Shown piece by piece: positions 53,483 through 62,733 of a stretch of 64,000 nucleotides of DNA. The position numbers were made by a program, and so were the translations under genes. This DNA is from CAWHJB01 sp963698715. GTDB lineage: Bacteria > Chloroflexota > Anaerolineae > Anaerolineales > UBA4823. Below the pieces are notes generated by a model. The model was not told where the DNA came from, ran no database searches, and saw only the letters and a list, made by a program, of their open reading frames with translations. The stretch spans positions 1 through 64,000 of the forward strand of contig CAVORW010000006.1 in NCBI GenBank assembly GCA_963698715.1. The letters are read 5' to 3'. Position 1 is the first letter of the stretch, and each line of letters starts with the position of its first letter.

Positions 53483-53974
53483 ATGGATATATTGCATTTA
53501 GTCGATCGTCTCGAAGAAGTATTAAATCAAAGCCGGTCATTTTGGTTCACAAGCCAGGTTGTCGTAGATGAAGACCGTATCCTGGATCTGATCGACCAGA
53601 TGCGGGTAGCCATTCCGGATGAAGTCAAGAAAGCTCAGCAGCTGCTGGCGCAGCGGGATCGTATCTTGGCGCAGGCCCAAGAAGAGGCCAACCGCACCCT
53701 GGCAATTGCCAGAGAAAAGAGCGAGCAACTGGTTGAACGGGATGCGATTGTTCAGGCTGCCCAGGCACGCGCGGAACAAATTCTGGCCCAGACGAGAGCT
53801 CAGGTCATAACGACTCGTCGAGATGCAGATGAGTATGTATTGGAGACTCTGGTTCGGCTGGAAATGGAGCTAGACCGGTCCTTAACCCAGGCCAGGAACG
53901 GGATTCGTACGCTCCAAACTGAACTGGAGAAGACCGGCCAACCTGCGATAACGCCTCAGGAAGTTGAAAATTGA
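53483..53974 (+). CDS. Coiled-coil protein (DivIVA/ATP-synthase-b-like helix)
   Basis: 163 residues, almost entirely charged helix with heptad-like spacing (AQQLLAQRDRILAQAQEEAN, QARAEQILAQTRAQVITTRR). There is no signal peptide or TM segment. The beginning MDILHLVDRLEEVLNQSRSF resembles short DivIVA-like proteins encoded next to coaD in Chloroflexi and Actinobacteria. A structural or division-site role is possible but unproved. GGGGAGGAG precedes the ATG and a strong terminator follows. Confidence 0.7.
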   Translation: MDILHLVDRLEEVLNQSRSFWFTSQVVVDEDRILDLIDQMRVAIPDEVKKAQQLLAQRDRILAQAQEEANRTLAIAREKSEQLVERDAIVQAAQARAEQILAQTRAQVITTRRDADEYVLETLVRLEMELDRSLTQARNGIRTLQTELEKTGQPAITPQEVEN

Positions 53975-53980
53975 CCACTG

Positions 53981-54006
53981 GCCCCCGTGTGAGCGGGGGC
54001 TTTTTG
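53981..54006 (+). terminator. Intrinsic terminator after the coiled-coil gene
   Basis: GCCCCCG and CGGGGGC pair across TGTGAG and are followed by five Ts. Confidence 0.92.
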
Positions 54007-54311
54007 AACCGCTTTTCGGTCGGCTCATCGTTTCAATCATTTGAAAGTTGTTTATTGGTTCTTTCACAATATTCCTTAAGCAATCAGCAGAGTTTGTGTT
54101 GATTGCACAACACAACTTCATTGTCCTGAAGAAACTTGTCGAAAAGACCTTTTTTATTACACCCAGGTCAATCGAAAAAGGGGCAAATCGGGGGAAATCC
54201 ATTCAAATTGGCATCTTCGCTAAATTTTCAATGCAACAAACCATCTCTGTGAGGAATTTTGGTTTTCTAGATTTACTGTACGAAAATTGATTTAGGAAGG
54301 AGAAGAACTAG
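54007..54311. other. Gene-free AT-rich stretch
   Basis: Nothing was supported here beyond short frames. AGGAAGGAGAAG at its right end is the ribosome site of the remnant at 54312. Confidence 0.5.
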
Positions 54312-54488
54312 ATGCGTTATAAGTTATTGGGTAGGAGCGGCTTAAAAGTCTCCGAATTGGCATTGGGGACTATGACCTTTGGTGAGGATTGGGGCTGGGG
54401 CGCTTCTACAGATGAGAGTTCCCGAATCTTTGATCGGTTGGTGATCGCATCAAACTACAGCCTATCCAGCTCTCACTGGGAAAGCTGA
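54312..54488 (+). pseudogene. Aldo/keto reductase N-terminal remnant
   Basis: The start MRYKLLGRSGLKVSELALGT is followed by MTFGEDWGWGAS, a typical AKR N-terminus with a good ribosome site (GGAAGGAG). After ESSRIFDRLV the family sequence stops abruptly and a TGA follows at 54486-54488. About 250 residues are missing. A short stretch after the stop may be the distal end of the gene, so an internal deletion is the likely cause. It differs in sequence from the intact reductase at 33038. Confidence 0.75.
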
Positions 54489-54668
54489 AACCGAGCAACA
54501 AGATTTGTTGGCGATTGTTGCCAGGAAAGTTAGGCCAATATAAGTCTGTGATTCGCTTGGGCGAAAGTGGTCTTCAATACCGGGGTACCAATACATTCCC
54601 TGCCCACCACAGAGAGTCCTAATGAAATGAAAAGCATCTTCTCAGGTGCGCCATCACAGGCGATAAGA

Positions 54669-55466
54669 TCACATTCTTTCGGGAATAACAAAACGGGCTT
54701 CAATCATTCGGTCCACAAGCCTAGGAAACAAACTGTTTAACCACACTACCAGCCACATTACCCTGGGTAGAACCAGGCTATGTCTGGGATGCATGCTGAG
54801 TTTGTATACTTCTCGGGCAACTTGTTCCGAACTCAGACGTAAGCCAGGGGGTGTGGTTGTGCTGGTTTTTCGATTGATTTTAGCATGCGCATCGAATTCG
54901 GTTGTCACACCTCCAGGATAAACAGCCGAGACCTGAATGCCATAGATGTTTATTTCTCGCCGTAAGGCCTGTGTAAAGCCCCTCAAACCAAATTTACTGG
55001 CAGCGTAGATCGTATAAGTCGGCGTGCCGATCAGGCTGGCCAGAGAACCCATCATGATAATCTGTCCTTTTCGACGGGTGATCATATGGGGCAATACCGC
55101 TCGGGTGAGCTGGATCGTCCCGTAAAGATTGGTTTGAAGTTGAGTCTCGATATCAGCCAGTGGATCCAGGTTTTCTAACCAATCCAGCCTGCCAAAGCCG
55201 GCGTTATTAAACAAGATGTCGATTTGTCCAAATTCCTCCAGGCTCTGGTCGACCAGCGCCTGAATATCTCCTATCCGGCTGAGATCGGTAGGTACAACCA
55301 GCGCTTTCCCACCACTGGCATGGATCTCGTCTGCTAGGTTGTTCAATCGTTCTTGCCGGCGGGCTGCCAGGATTACCCAGTATCCGGATTGTCCAAAAAA
55401 GCGGGCTGTGGAAGCCCCGATCCCAGAAGAAGCGCCAGTAATAAGAATAACAGGGGGATGATCCAT
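54669..55466 (-). CDS. Short-chain dehydrogenase/reductase
   Basis: 265 residues. ILITGASSGIGASTARFFG is the NAD(P)-binding TGxxxGIG motif, followed by ILFNNAGFG, IIMMGSLASL with the catalytic Ser region, and YTIYAASKFGLRGF with the YxxxK pair. VSAVYPGGVTTEF follows. AARRQER after strand two favours NADPH. The C-terminal 40 residues (LPRVMWLVVWLNSLFPRLV) are hydrophobic and may attach the enzyme to the membrane. The substrate is unknown. A palindrome upstream at 55496 may control it. Confidence 0.9.
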   Translation of the reverse strand: MDHPPVILITGASSGIGASTARFFGQSGYWVILAARRQERLNNLADEIHASGGKALVVPTDLSRIGDIQALVDQSLEEFGQIDILFNNAGFGRLDWLENLDPLADIETQLQTNLYGTIQLTRAVLPHMITRRKGQIIMMGSLASLIGTPTYTIYAASKFGLRGFTQALRREINIYGIQVSAVYPGGVTTEFDAHAKINRKTSTTTPPGLRLSSEQVAREVYKLSMHPRHSLVLPRVMWLVVWLNSLFPRLVDRMIEARFVIPERM

Positions 55467-55495
55467 TCTTCGTCCTTATTGAATAGAAGTCATGG

Positions 55496-55507
55496 CAGTC
55501 ATGACTG
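55496..55507. promoter_or_regulatory. Palindrome upstream of the SDR gene
   Basis: CAGTCATGACTG is a perfect 12-base dyad about 30 bases upstream of the SDR start, a plausible repressor site. Confidence 0.4.
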
Positions 55508-55597
55508 TCTGTATGACAAAACCCATCGATTATCCTAAAAAACCCGTGGGTCAATGCGTAATTATATTTTAGATGTTGCACAGTTTCAGGGAAATTT

Positions 55598-55636
55598 GGG
55601 TGGGTTTGGGCGGGGGAAGCCCGCCCAAACCCACCC
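55598..55636. repeat. Perfect 17-bp inverted repeat related to the one at 50000
   Basis: Arms at 55598-55614 and 55620-55636 are exactly complementary with a GGAAG loop. The element reads ATTTGGGTGGGTTTGGGCGG into the loop. The flanks to 55855 hold no recognised gene, only a short frame ending at 55859 (LKLNTNQVGLLRLDRIPVG) that may be a gene remnant. Confidence 0.85.
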
Positions 55637-55855
55637 GACATTACTTACCCTGCGTAAGCCTCAATATTTTAACAACCAGGACCTGGCAGAATATGGCTCT
55701 CATACCGACCCTGCTTCAACGCCCAGCCCTGATCTGTCTGGGTGGGCCAACCGCATCTTGCCATAATCCTGGGATAGCGATCCGGACGTGCTTAAGTTGA
55801 ACACCAATCAGGTTGGTTTACTGAGGCTGGATCGCATTCCTGTGGGCCAGAACGA

Positions 55856-57514
55856 TTAATTCAGGTGAAATGCCCGGGTTGTGATTTGCCGATCACCAAT
55901 TTCCCAGATCTGGTTGGCATAGCCTTCGATGAAAAAGCGGTCATGGACGACAGCAACCACAGTGCCTTGAAAATTGGTGATGGCCTGTTCAAATCGCCCA
56001 CGCGAGGGGATATCCAGATGATTGATAGGTTCATCCAGCAGTAAAAGGTTGCAGCCTTTTGCCACCAGGCAGGCCAAAGAAAGCCGGGCTCGTTCACCGT
56101 AAGATAATTTCTCTACCGGAATAAAGACATCATCGCCGCTGAACAGGTATTGGTGTAAAAATGCCCTGGAATCGGTTTCTGATAAAGGCGCCAGTTTCCG
56201 AACTGTTGCGAACGCATCCAGTTTCGGATCCAGATTTTCCTGCTCTTGCGCCATGTATCCAATGCGGACATTCGCTCCAATTTTAACCTGGCCGTCCAAA
56301 GGGGCCAGAAACCCTGCGATTGTTCGGATAAGGGTGGTTTTCCCTGCCCCATTAGGCCCAATCAAGGCAATTCGGTCGCCGTATCGGGCGTGCAGATTCA
56401 GACCGATCAGCAGTGCTAGATCGCCATAGCCAATTGACAAATCTTCGATGGTTATGACATCCCGGCCGCTGGCTGGGGTTTCACCAAAATCCAGCTTCAT
56501 CTGCCAGGCAGTCCCAGGTTTTTCGATCTTATCTTCTGTTAACAGGCGTTCCAGACGTTGTTCTAGCATTTTTGCACGCCGGATTGTTCCGGCGCTACGA
56601 TTGCCGAAGAAGCCCTTAGCAAATTTGTCGCCGCTGTCGCCCTTGCCGCCCACTCGAAAACTGGCCTGCCCGCGCACCTGGGTGGCTGCTTTTTGCAGGC
56701 GCTTAATTTCTGACACCTGGTCGGAATAATCCTGCCGGCGGCGTTCCTGCTCGTTGATCTTGGCTTCAAGATAAAAAGTATAGTTTCCGGAGTATGACCG
56801 CAGCGTGTGCATATTGGGATCAATTTCCAGAATTTCGGTAACGGTCCCATCTAGAAAAGCCCGATCGTGCGAAACGATCAGTATCCCTGCAGATCTACAA
56901 TTCGGGGAATGGGTCAGCCAACCTTCCAACCATTCCAGCATTTCAATGTCCAGGTGGTTGGTGGGCTCATCCAGTAGCAATAGCTGCGGTTTAGACAACA
57001 AAATCCCTGCCAGCGCCAGGCGGGTCTTCTGACCGCCGCTCAAGTTGCCAACGGGTGTGTCTGGAGGAATTTCCTCCAGACCCAGCGCAGCTAGCACTGC
57101 AGCTGTCTGTCCTTCTTCGCTGGCGCGACTTTCGACCTGGAATAAGATCTGATCATACTTTTTCTGCAGGTTGGATTGGAGAGGGTTCTTCGAAAGGGCA
57201 ACCGCAAGCTGTTCCAATTCTTTTGATAACGATGCCAGATCCCCGCAAATTCCTGCCAGATAGCCACCGATCTTTTCGTGCTCAGGTAGTGTTAAACCCT
57301 GAGCCAGATATCCCAGCCGAAGATCGGGCGGATCGAACTGTATGCTGCCCCGATCCATTTTTTCCAGGTCCGCAATGATTCGAATCAGGGTAGATTTTCC
57401 ACAGCCATTCGGCCCAACCAGGCCAATACGATCACCGCGATTCAGGCTGAAGGTGATATCGTGTAGAATTGTTTCAATGCCGTAGGATTTGGATAGATGA
57501 TGAACAGTGAGCAT
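55856..57514 (-). CDS. ABC-F family ATPase (ribosome-associated)
   Basis: 552 residues with two ABC cassettes and no TM helices. The first has GLVGPNGCGKSTLIRIIADL, NLSGGQKTRLALAG and LLLLDEPTNHLDI; the second has ALIGPNGAGKTTLIRTIAGF, LSYGERARLSLACLV and LLLDEPINHLDI. Between them (about 235-345) is a charged helical linker (KINEQERRRQDYSDQVSEIK), the P-site tRNA-interacting region of ABC-F proteins. These factors act on the ribosome, either as general translation factors or by displacing antibiotics. The leader peptide and terminator upstream resemble attenuators of antibiotic-resistance ABC-F genes. Confidence 0.9.
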   Translation of the reverse strand: MLTVHHLSKSYGIETILHDITFSLNRGDRIGLVGPNGCGKSTLIRIIADLEKMDRGSIQFDPPDLRLGYLAQGLTLPEHEKIGGYLAGICGDLASLSKELEQLAVALSKNPLQSNLQKKYDQILFQVESRASEEGQTAAVLAALGLEEIPPDTPVGNLSGGQKTRLALAGILLSKPQLLLLDEPTNHLDIEMLEWLEGWLTHSPNCRSAGILIVSHDRAFLDGTVTEILEIDPNMHTLRSYSGNYTFYLEAKINEQERRRQDYSDQVSEIKRLQKAATQVRGQASFRVGGKGDSGDKFAKGFFGNRSAGTIRRAKMLEQRLERLLTEDKIEKPGTAWQMKLDFGETPASGRDVITIEDLSIGYGDLALLIGLNLHARYGDRIALIGPNGAGKTTLIRTIAGFLAPLDGQVKIGANVRIGYMAQEQENLDPKLDAFATVRKLAPLSETDSRAFLHQYLFSGDDVFIPVEKLSYGERARLSLACLVAKGCNLLLLDEPINHLDIPSRGRFEQAITNFQGTVVAVVHDRFFIEGYANQIWEIGDRQITTRAFHLN

Positions 57515-57536
57515 AAGATCGCAACCTCGCTAGTAA

Positions 57537-57564
57537 TTAAAAAACCGAGAGCAGCCGCTCTCGG
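57537..57564 (-). terminator. Attenuator terminator in the ABC-F leader
   Basis: On the minus strand ACCGAGAGC, loop GGCT and GCTCTCGGT are followed by six Ts, about 23 bases before the ABC-F start codon. It would stop transcription before the gene unless disrupted. Confidence 0.85.
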
Positions 57565-57617
57565 TCGATTGAACAGGACTTGATCCATACCGGAACTACT
57601 ACTCGATAACGTTCGTT

Positions 57618-57638
57618 TTAGAGGTCGCTGTCGTTCAT
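57618..57638 (-). CDS. Leader peptide MNDSDL of the ABC-F gene
   Basis: ATG at 57638-57636, six codons and TAA at 57620-57618, with GGAG seven bases before the ATG. It lies between a likely -10 element (TATAAT at 57691-57686) and the attenuator terminator. A ribosome stalled here by an antibiotic could change the fold of the leader and allow read-through. A longer frame starting at 57651 in another phase also crosses the terminator and is the alternative. Confidence 0.6.
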   Translation of the reverse strand: MNDSDL

Positions 57639-57730
57639 TCAAGTTCTCCATTCAAATGCAAGCCTGTTGGCCTGCTAACTTCCAGATTATATCATGTCTG
57701 GGCGTGCAAATTCATGACTTCGAAGCGGAT

Positions 57731-59246
57731 TGGGTATAACGCAAAACTATCGGCAAGATTAGTTTTGGCATTCAAGGATGGCCTACCAGGTAACTTCAAA
57801 ACGTTGGCTGTGCAATTCGCTCAAAGCGGCTAACATGGCTTGCCCATTCTCGCGTTTCCAACCGCGTCCTTGGCGCTTCATACGATGATGGACGACCGTA
57901 TTGATGCCGCTTTCCACGGTTCCGCTTCCAATGGGATAACCTTCCAGGCGGAAACGGGCATACTCCATTTTGGGCTGGCGGATCTCGAAATAGCCCGGAG
58001 AATTGCGAATGTCGGCAGAGCAAGCGATTGCATTCCAGTCCAAGGCCTGCAAGCTGAGCACGACATCTTCGACGCGGCCATGCCACAACTGATCCAGGCA
58101 CGTTTCGGCCCATTGGCGGGTTTGGGGCGTGCCTTCCCCGAAAGCGGCCTTAGCCACTTTCCACAGGCGTTCATTGGCATGCGACCAATCCACGATTTGC
58201 ACGGCTTGGGGGTAATTGGTCGTGGTGATCCGTTCGATCCAGGGTGCGCCATCGTTAACCGAACTCAGGCGTGGACAAGCTCCCAACTGCCGCCGCAAGC
58301 CTTCCAGGTACTGATGTTGGCCCATCTCATCGGCATCCCACAAGCCCGCTTGGTAACTATGTCGCTGCAACACCGGCTGCGGCCCTTCGGAAGTCATACC
58401 ACCCGTTTTTGCTCTGGTTTCCAGTCGGACTTCAGAAATCACACTCAGCTTGACTTCCTTCCAACCTTCTTCCCGCAGCAGGATCATGCCCCCATCCGTC
58501 GAAAGGTTGGCCTGACCTGAGACCGGAGCTTGCCCTGCAGGTGAGGCCACATCCCCTGCGTCCGCTTTGTCCGTAAACACTGCCTGCGCTTCCCCTACTC
58601 GTTTAGCTTCCACGGCTTGCCCCCATCCCACCGTGACCCGACCCAGGCTATCGGGCGACATCGCCCCTCCCACGGCTTCCGTGTAGGCTACCGCAGCCAG
58701 ATCAAACGACTTGGCTTGCAACCCTTGCCGAACAGCTACCCGAGCCGCTCCTTCACTCCAATGGTCGCTGCGCAGCTTCAGCTTGCGATCCAGGGGGAAA
58801 AAGCGTCTCCCCCGCACACTCCGGACAGACGTAATAAGCCCGTTCCAAAACCGCATCGCCTTCCAGTCCATGCACCGACCACTTCCGATAGCCTTCAAAT
58901 TCTAGCCTACACCCACATTTCGGACATTGCGGTGCTTCCACCTGGAAACCGGTGTCGCGACCGTTCACCAAGATCTCAATCTCGGTTCCCATCAACTCCC
59001 GCCGCCGTTTCCGTACTTCGGCCTCGATCTCCCCAAAGCTGGCTTCCGGGTGTTCGTCATACCGGCCCTCCAGTTGATCGTACTTCTGGCCGGCAGCTTC
59101 TAAAAAGGCTGCTCGGCGTCGGGTTCTTGATATTCTGCGTGTCATCGTTTTTCTTCCTCATTCGGCTGATTTGATTTACTCCCTAAGTTTACTCCCGGTC
59201 GCAGGTTTCAGCTATTCCATTCCCCCGATACTTTTGCGTTATACCC
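57731..59246 (-). mobile_element. Complete ISKra4-like insertion sequence
   Basis: Terminal inverted repeats GGGTATAACGCAAAA[C/G]TATCGG lie at 57732-57753 and 59225-59246 (one mismatch in 22). GAAGCGGAT is duplicated on both sides (57722-57730 and 59247-59255), a 9-base target duplication. The element is about 1.5 kb with a single transposase gene in two frames. Intact duplications mean the insertion is recent. It landed upstream of the ABC-F leader promoter. Confidence 0.9.
57783..59145 (-). pseudogene. ISKra4-like transposase in two frames (frameshift or programmed shift)
   Basis: The N-terminal part (59145 to about 58800) contains the zinc ribbon CPKCGCRLEF...CPEC. The remainder, about 340 residues in the next frame, has LSTDGGMILLREEGWKEVKL (first catalytic Asp), VNDGAPWIERI (second Asp), VDWSHANERLWKVAKAAFGE and YPIGSGTVESGINTVVHHRM (Glu). 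The frames meet at a T5C5 run (58793-58802). Reading one C fewer gives GETLFPLDRKL, the expected text, so a +1 shift is needed. The joined protein would be about 455 residues. It may be a homopolymer indel that inactivated the IS, or a programmed +1 shift at CCC-C. Confidence 0.75.
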
Positions 59247-59255
59247 GAAGCGGAT

Positions 59256-59608
59256 CTTTGGGTAACTCTGTGGAGGGAGGGAATATGTGGTGCTTACAAA
59301 GCACCTCATTTACACCCATACACCAGAGATCCCCAGAGAGCCTTCGAAGCCCAATCATGCTACAAACTTTTAGCACACCCTGGTGCACAAAACAAAGACA
59401 CCCGGGGCAAAGCCCGGTTATTCCAGCGGTTGCAACGTAATCCATTCGCGGATAGAATAAATCATAATACTCCAGTCCTGGTTGACAGCATGAGTGCACA
59501 CAAGTATTGTGGAATAGATCCACATCTTTTAACGGCGCTCCACAGAATTACTTTCCTTGTACTCAGGTATAAATAGTCGATAAGGCTCTTGACTTGGGAG
59601 GCAAACCA
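59256..59608. other. Gene-free stretch between the IS and the acyl-CoA synthetase
   Basis: No supported gene. It ends with the GGGAGG ribosome site of the synthetase gene. A promoter for the synthetase is expected here but none stood out. Confidence 0.45.
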
Positions 59609-61565
59609 ATGAGTGATCAGTTCGATTTTGGGGGTGAGATAGTCTGGCAGCCTACACCGGAAATCATTGAACATGCAAATCTCACCGATTTTATGAAGCG
59701 TAATCAGATCCGCGATTATGGGGAGTTAATGGAGAGGTCCAGTGAGGACGTCGCCTGGTTCACACAGGCGTTACTGGATTATCTGGATATACGCTTTTAC
59801 CATCCCTATCAGGAAATACTGGATCTTTCCCGGGGTATTGCCTGGCCCCAGTGGTGCCTGGGCGGCAGTATGAACATCGTCCACAACTGTCTGGATAAAA
59901 CGATCGGAACACCAGTAGAAACGCGGACTGCCATGATCTGGGAGGGAGAGGCGGGCCAAACACGGACTTTTACTTATGGTGAACTCTACCGTATGGTTAA
60001 CCAGGTTGCGAATTTGCTCAGGTCGTCTGGATTGGAAAAAGGTGATGCAGTAGGCTTGTATATGCCGATGGTGCCCGAAGTCGTCATTGCCCTGCTGGCA
60101 ATCGCAAAAATCGGTGGGATCATCCTGCCGTTATTTTCCGGATATGGAGTCGATGCAATTGTGTCTCGCCTGGCAAACGCCCAGGCCAAAGCCTTATTTA
60201 CCTGCGATGGTTTCACTCGCCGGGGCAAGCTGATTGCTATGAAACCGGTTGCCGATCAAGCTGCAGAACAGCTGCCAGAATTGAAGAAGGTGTTTGTCCA
60301 GAAGTATGCGGATTTGGACGTGCCAATGTTCCCGGGCCGGGATATCTGGTGGCACGATCTGGTCCCGGATCAGCCCGAGACTGCGGAAACCGAGCAGACC
60401 AGTGCTGAAGATGTGCTGATGATCATTTATACTTCTGGCACAACGGGCCAACCTAAAGGCGCTGTGCACACCCACTGCGGTTTTCCGGTTAAAGCGGCTC
60501 AGGACATGGCCTTTGGCACGGATTTACATCCGAGCCAGGTGATGTACTGGATGACCGATATGGGCTGGATGATGGGCCCGTGGGAGGTGTTCGGGACTTC
60601 TGATTCTTGGTGGAACATTCTTGATTTACGACGGAGCCCCCGATTATCCTGGCCCGGAACGCATCTGGCAGCTGGTTGAGCGCCATAAGGTCACGGTTTT
60701 GGGAATTTCACCGACCTTGATCCGGGTCCTGGCCGCACATGGCGAGCATGACGCCCGGCGTCATGACCTTTCATCCCTGCGAATCTTCGCTTCGACCGGT
60801 GAGCCCTGGAATCCAGATCCCTGGATGTGGCTCTTCGAGCAGGTTGGAGAGCGCAACATCCCGATCATCAATTATTCTGGCGGAACAGAGCTCTCGGGTG
60901 GGATTGTGATGGGTAACCCTATCCTGCCGGTTAAACCTTGTGCGTTTTCGGCTGCCTGCCCTGGGATGGCTGCAGACGTACTCGATGAAAATGGGCAGCC
61001 GGTTCGCAACCAGGTAGGAGAGCTGGTTATCAAAGCTCCCTGGATCGGTATGACGCGCGGCTTCTGGAAAGATCCTTCGCGTTACGAAGATACTTATTGG
61101 TCCCGGTGGCCGGATATCTGGGTGCATGGCGACTTTGCTGCCATCGATTCGGACGGTCAGTGGTACATCCTGGGCCGATCGGACGATACTATAAAAATTG
61201 CCGGCAAACGTCTGGGCCCTGCGGAGGTAGAATCGATCCTGGTCGCGCATTCGGATGTGGTTGAGGCTGCTGCGATTGGTGTTCCGGATGAGATCAAAGG
61301 GAACGAAGTGGTCGCATTTGTTGTCCTGCGCGATGGAGTATCGGCTGGGGACGCTCTTCGGCTGCAGCTCTGGGAGATGGTCGTAAAGGCCCTGGGCAAA
61401 CCGCTGGCTCCGCGGGAAATTCGTTTTGTTAGCGATCTTCCCAAAACGCGGAATGCCAAGGTTATGCGCCGGATGATCCGGGCTGCCTACTTGGGAAAGC
61501 CTGCCGGAGACACATCCTCCTTACTTAATCCAGAAGCTTTCGAAGAAATTCGCCGGTCGCGCTAA
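59609..61565 (+). pseudogene. AMP-forming acyl-CoA synthetase, one frameshift
   Basis: About 650 residues if repaired, full length for acetyl/propionyl-CoA synthetase relatives. The N-terminal part has WQPTPEIIEHANLTDFM and MIIYTSGTTGQPKGAVHTH (the P-loop), up to GWMMGPWEVFGT. There an extra T near 60597-60601 shifts the frame. Removing it gives GTLILGGTFLIYDGAPDYPG, continuing into the downstream frame with IINYSGGTELSGGIVMG, VHGDFAAIDSDGQWYILGR (hinge Asp/Arg region) and LPKTRNAKVMRRMIRAAYLG (catalytic Lys). The enzyme activates a carboxylic acid with ATP and CoA. A single lesion in a well-kept gene could be an assembly error. An acyl-CoA dehydrogenase lies downstream. Confidence 0.85.
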
Positions 61566-61657
61566 CCGCTGGCGTGTTGGTCTCCATGAATGCTTTTGGA
61601 CCCTTGAGTGTGCCCGGGCTGTAACCCCCAGGTAGGTGCTTATCATGAGAGGCAGGC

Positions 61658-62083
61658 TTGTTGAAAATCGATCAAAATCTCGAAATTGGTGAAAGTGAGA
61701 TTCGGCTCGAATTTGTGCGCGCCTCCGGACCGGGGGGTCAAAATGTTAATAAAGTCGCCACAGCCGTCCAACTGCGCTTTGATGTGTCCAGCTCACCTTC
61801 CCTCCCTGAGGCTGTAAAGGAAAGATTGATCCGGCTAGCTGGCAGCCGGATCACGGCGGATGGGGTACTTATCCTGGATGCCCGTCAGCATCGCTCACAG
61901 GAGCAGAACAAAGCCGCGGTGATCGTGCGCCTGAAAAATCTGATTCGTAGGGCCGCCGAAAAGCCCAGAGTTCGCAAGCCAACCAGGCCAAGTGCCGCCA
62001 GCAAAGCTCGCCGCCTGGAAGGGAAACGGCGGAGAGCAGAAGTTAAACGGCGGCGGCAGTTGGGTGACCAGGACTGGCATTAG
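61658..62083 (+). CDS. arfB: ArfB/ICT1-like peptidyl-tRNA hydrolase (codon-independent release factor)
   Basis: 141 residues from a TTG start (61658 or 61661) preceded by GAGAGGCAGG. RASGPGGQNVNKVATAVQLR has the catalytic GGQ motif, and DARQHRSQEQNKAAVIVRLK follows. The C-terminal 50 residues are strongly basic (SAASKARRLEGKRRRAEVKR), the tail that enters the mRNA channel. It frees nascent chains from stalled ribosomes. No tmRNA gene was found in the window. Confidence 0.93.
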   Translation: MLKIDQNLEIGESEIRLEFVRASGPGGQNVNKVATAVQLRFDVSSSPSLPEAVKERLIRLAGSRITADGVLILDARQHRSQEQNKAAVIVRLKNLIRRAAEKPRVRKPTRPSAASKARRLEGKRRRAEVKRRRQLGDQDWH

Positions 62084-62250
62084 AACCAGCCCGCGACTGT
62101 GTCGAGTGGAATTGCGGATCGTTCTGGCACGGATAACTATCTTCCCCGACTTCAGACATCACCTTTTCTGGATATGGGGATTCTTATCGCATATTCGCGT
62201 TAAAATATGCATATCAACCCTGTTTTGCCGATAAACCAAAGGAGGTCAGC

Positions 62251-62454
62251 GTGGCTGCTACCCGGATGAAAATTGCAAAGCTTGATGATAGTAGTTTGGC
62301 TAAACTCAAAGTTATGGAAAAAGAAATGGGGACCCTGATTTTGGCCTTAGAACCCCATCACCCTCTGGCCAAATTGGGCGAGGCACAGGTAAAGCGCCTG
62401 CAAGAGTTGGAAAAAGAATTGGGAGTGGTGCTGCTGGCATACCAGCCTCAATAA
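62251..62454 (+). CDS. Small conserved-looking protein of unknown function
   Basis: 67 residues from a GTG start with GGAGG 6 bases upstream. Helical, with leucine-rich halves: SSLAKLKVMEKEMGTLILAL and EAQVKRLQELEKELGVVLLA look like two related helices with a HHPLAK turn between. There is no TM helix and there are no cysteines. It may dimerise as a helical hairpin. It was not recognised as a named family. The following 279 bases hold no supported gene. Confidence 0.65.
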   Translation: MAATRMKIAKLDDSSLAKLKVMEKEMGTLILALEPHHPLAKLGEAQVKRLQELEKELGVVLLAYQPQ

Positions 62455-62733
62455 CCTGGGCTGGGGGGGAACTTGGCCGCCCGACAGTCCTTTGGAACGG
62501 CGAGAACTCCTGACCCACACCTGTCAGGCGGTTCGGATTGCTTCACACACAGGCGGTGGGTGGTACAGGAAGCAAGATTGTAGCGCTGCAAGAATTTCTG
62601 TTTTGGTTCCCAGATTATTGGGGGCGTGCGCATGCATGTTTCATTAAAGAGCGGGTTACCACCACAGGAATTTTAGAGGCTCTACATTCTCAACTCCCTC
62701 CCCGGATATTCTTCAAGATCGCTGGAGGAAACA

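Noticed and set aside
55573..55800. Plus-strand frames crossing the palindrome at 55598
   Set aside because: The palindrome would be translated on both arms, and no ribosome site or family match supports it.
57840..58520. Plus-strand 226-residue frame inside the insertion sequence
   Set aside because: Antisense to the transposase catalytic domain, with no ribosome site or recognisable domain.
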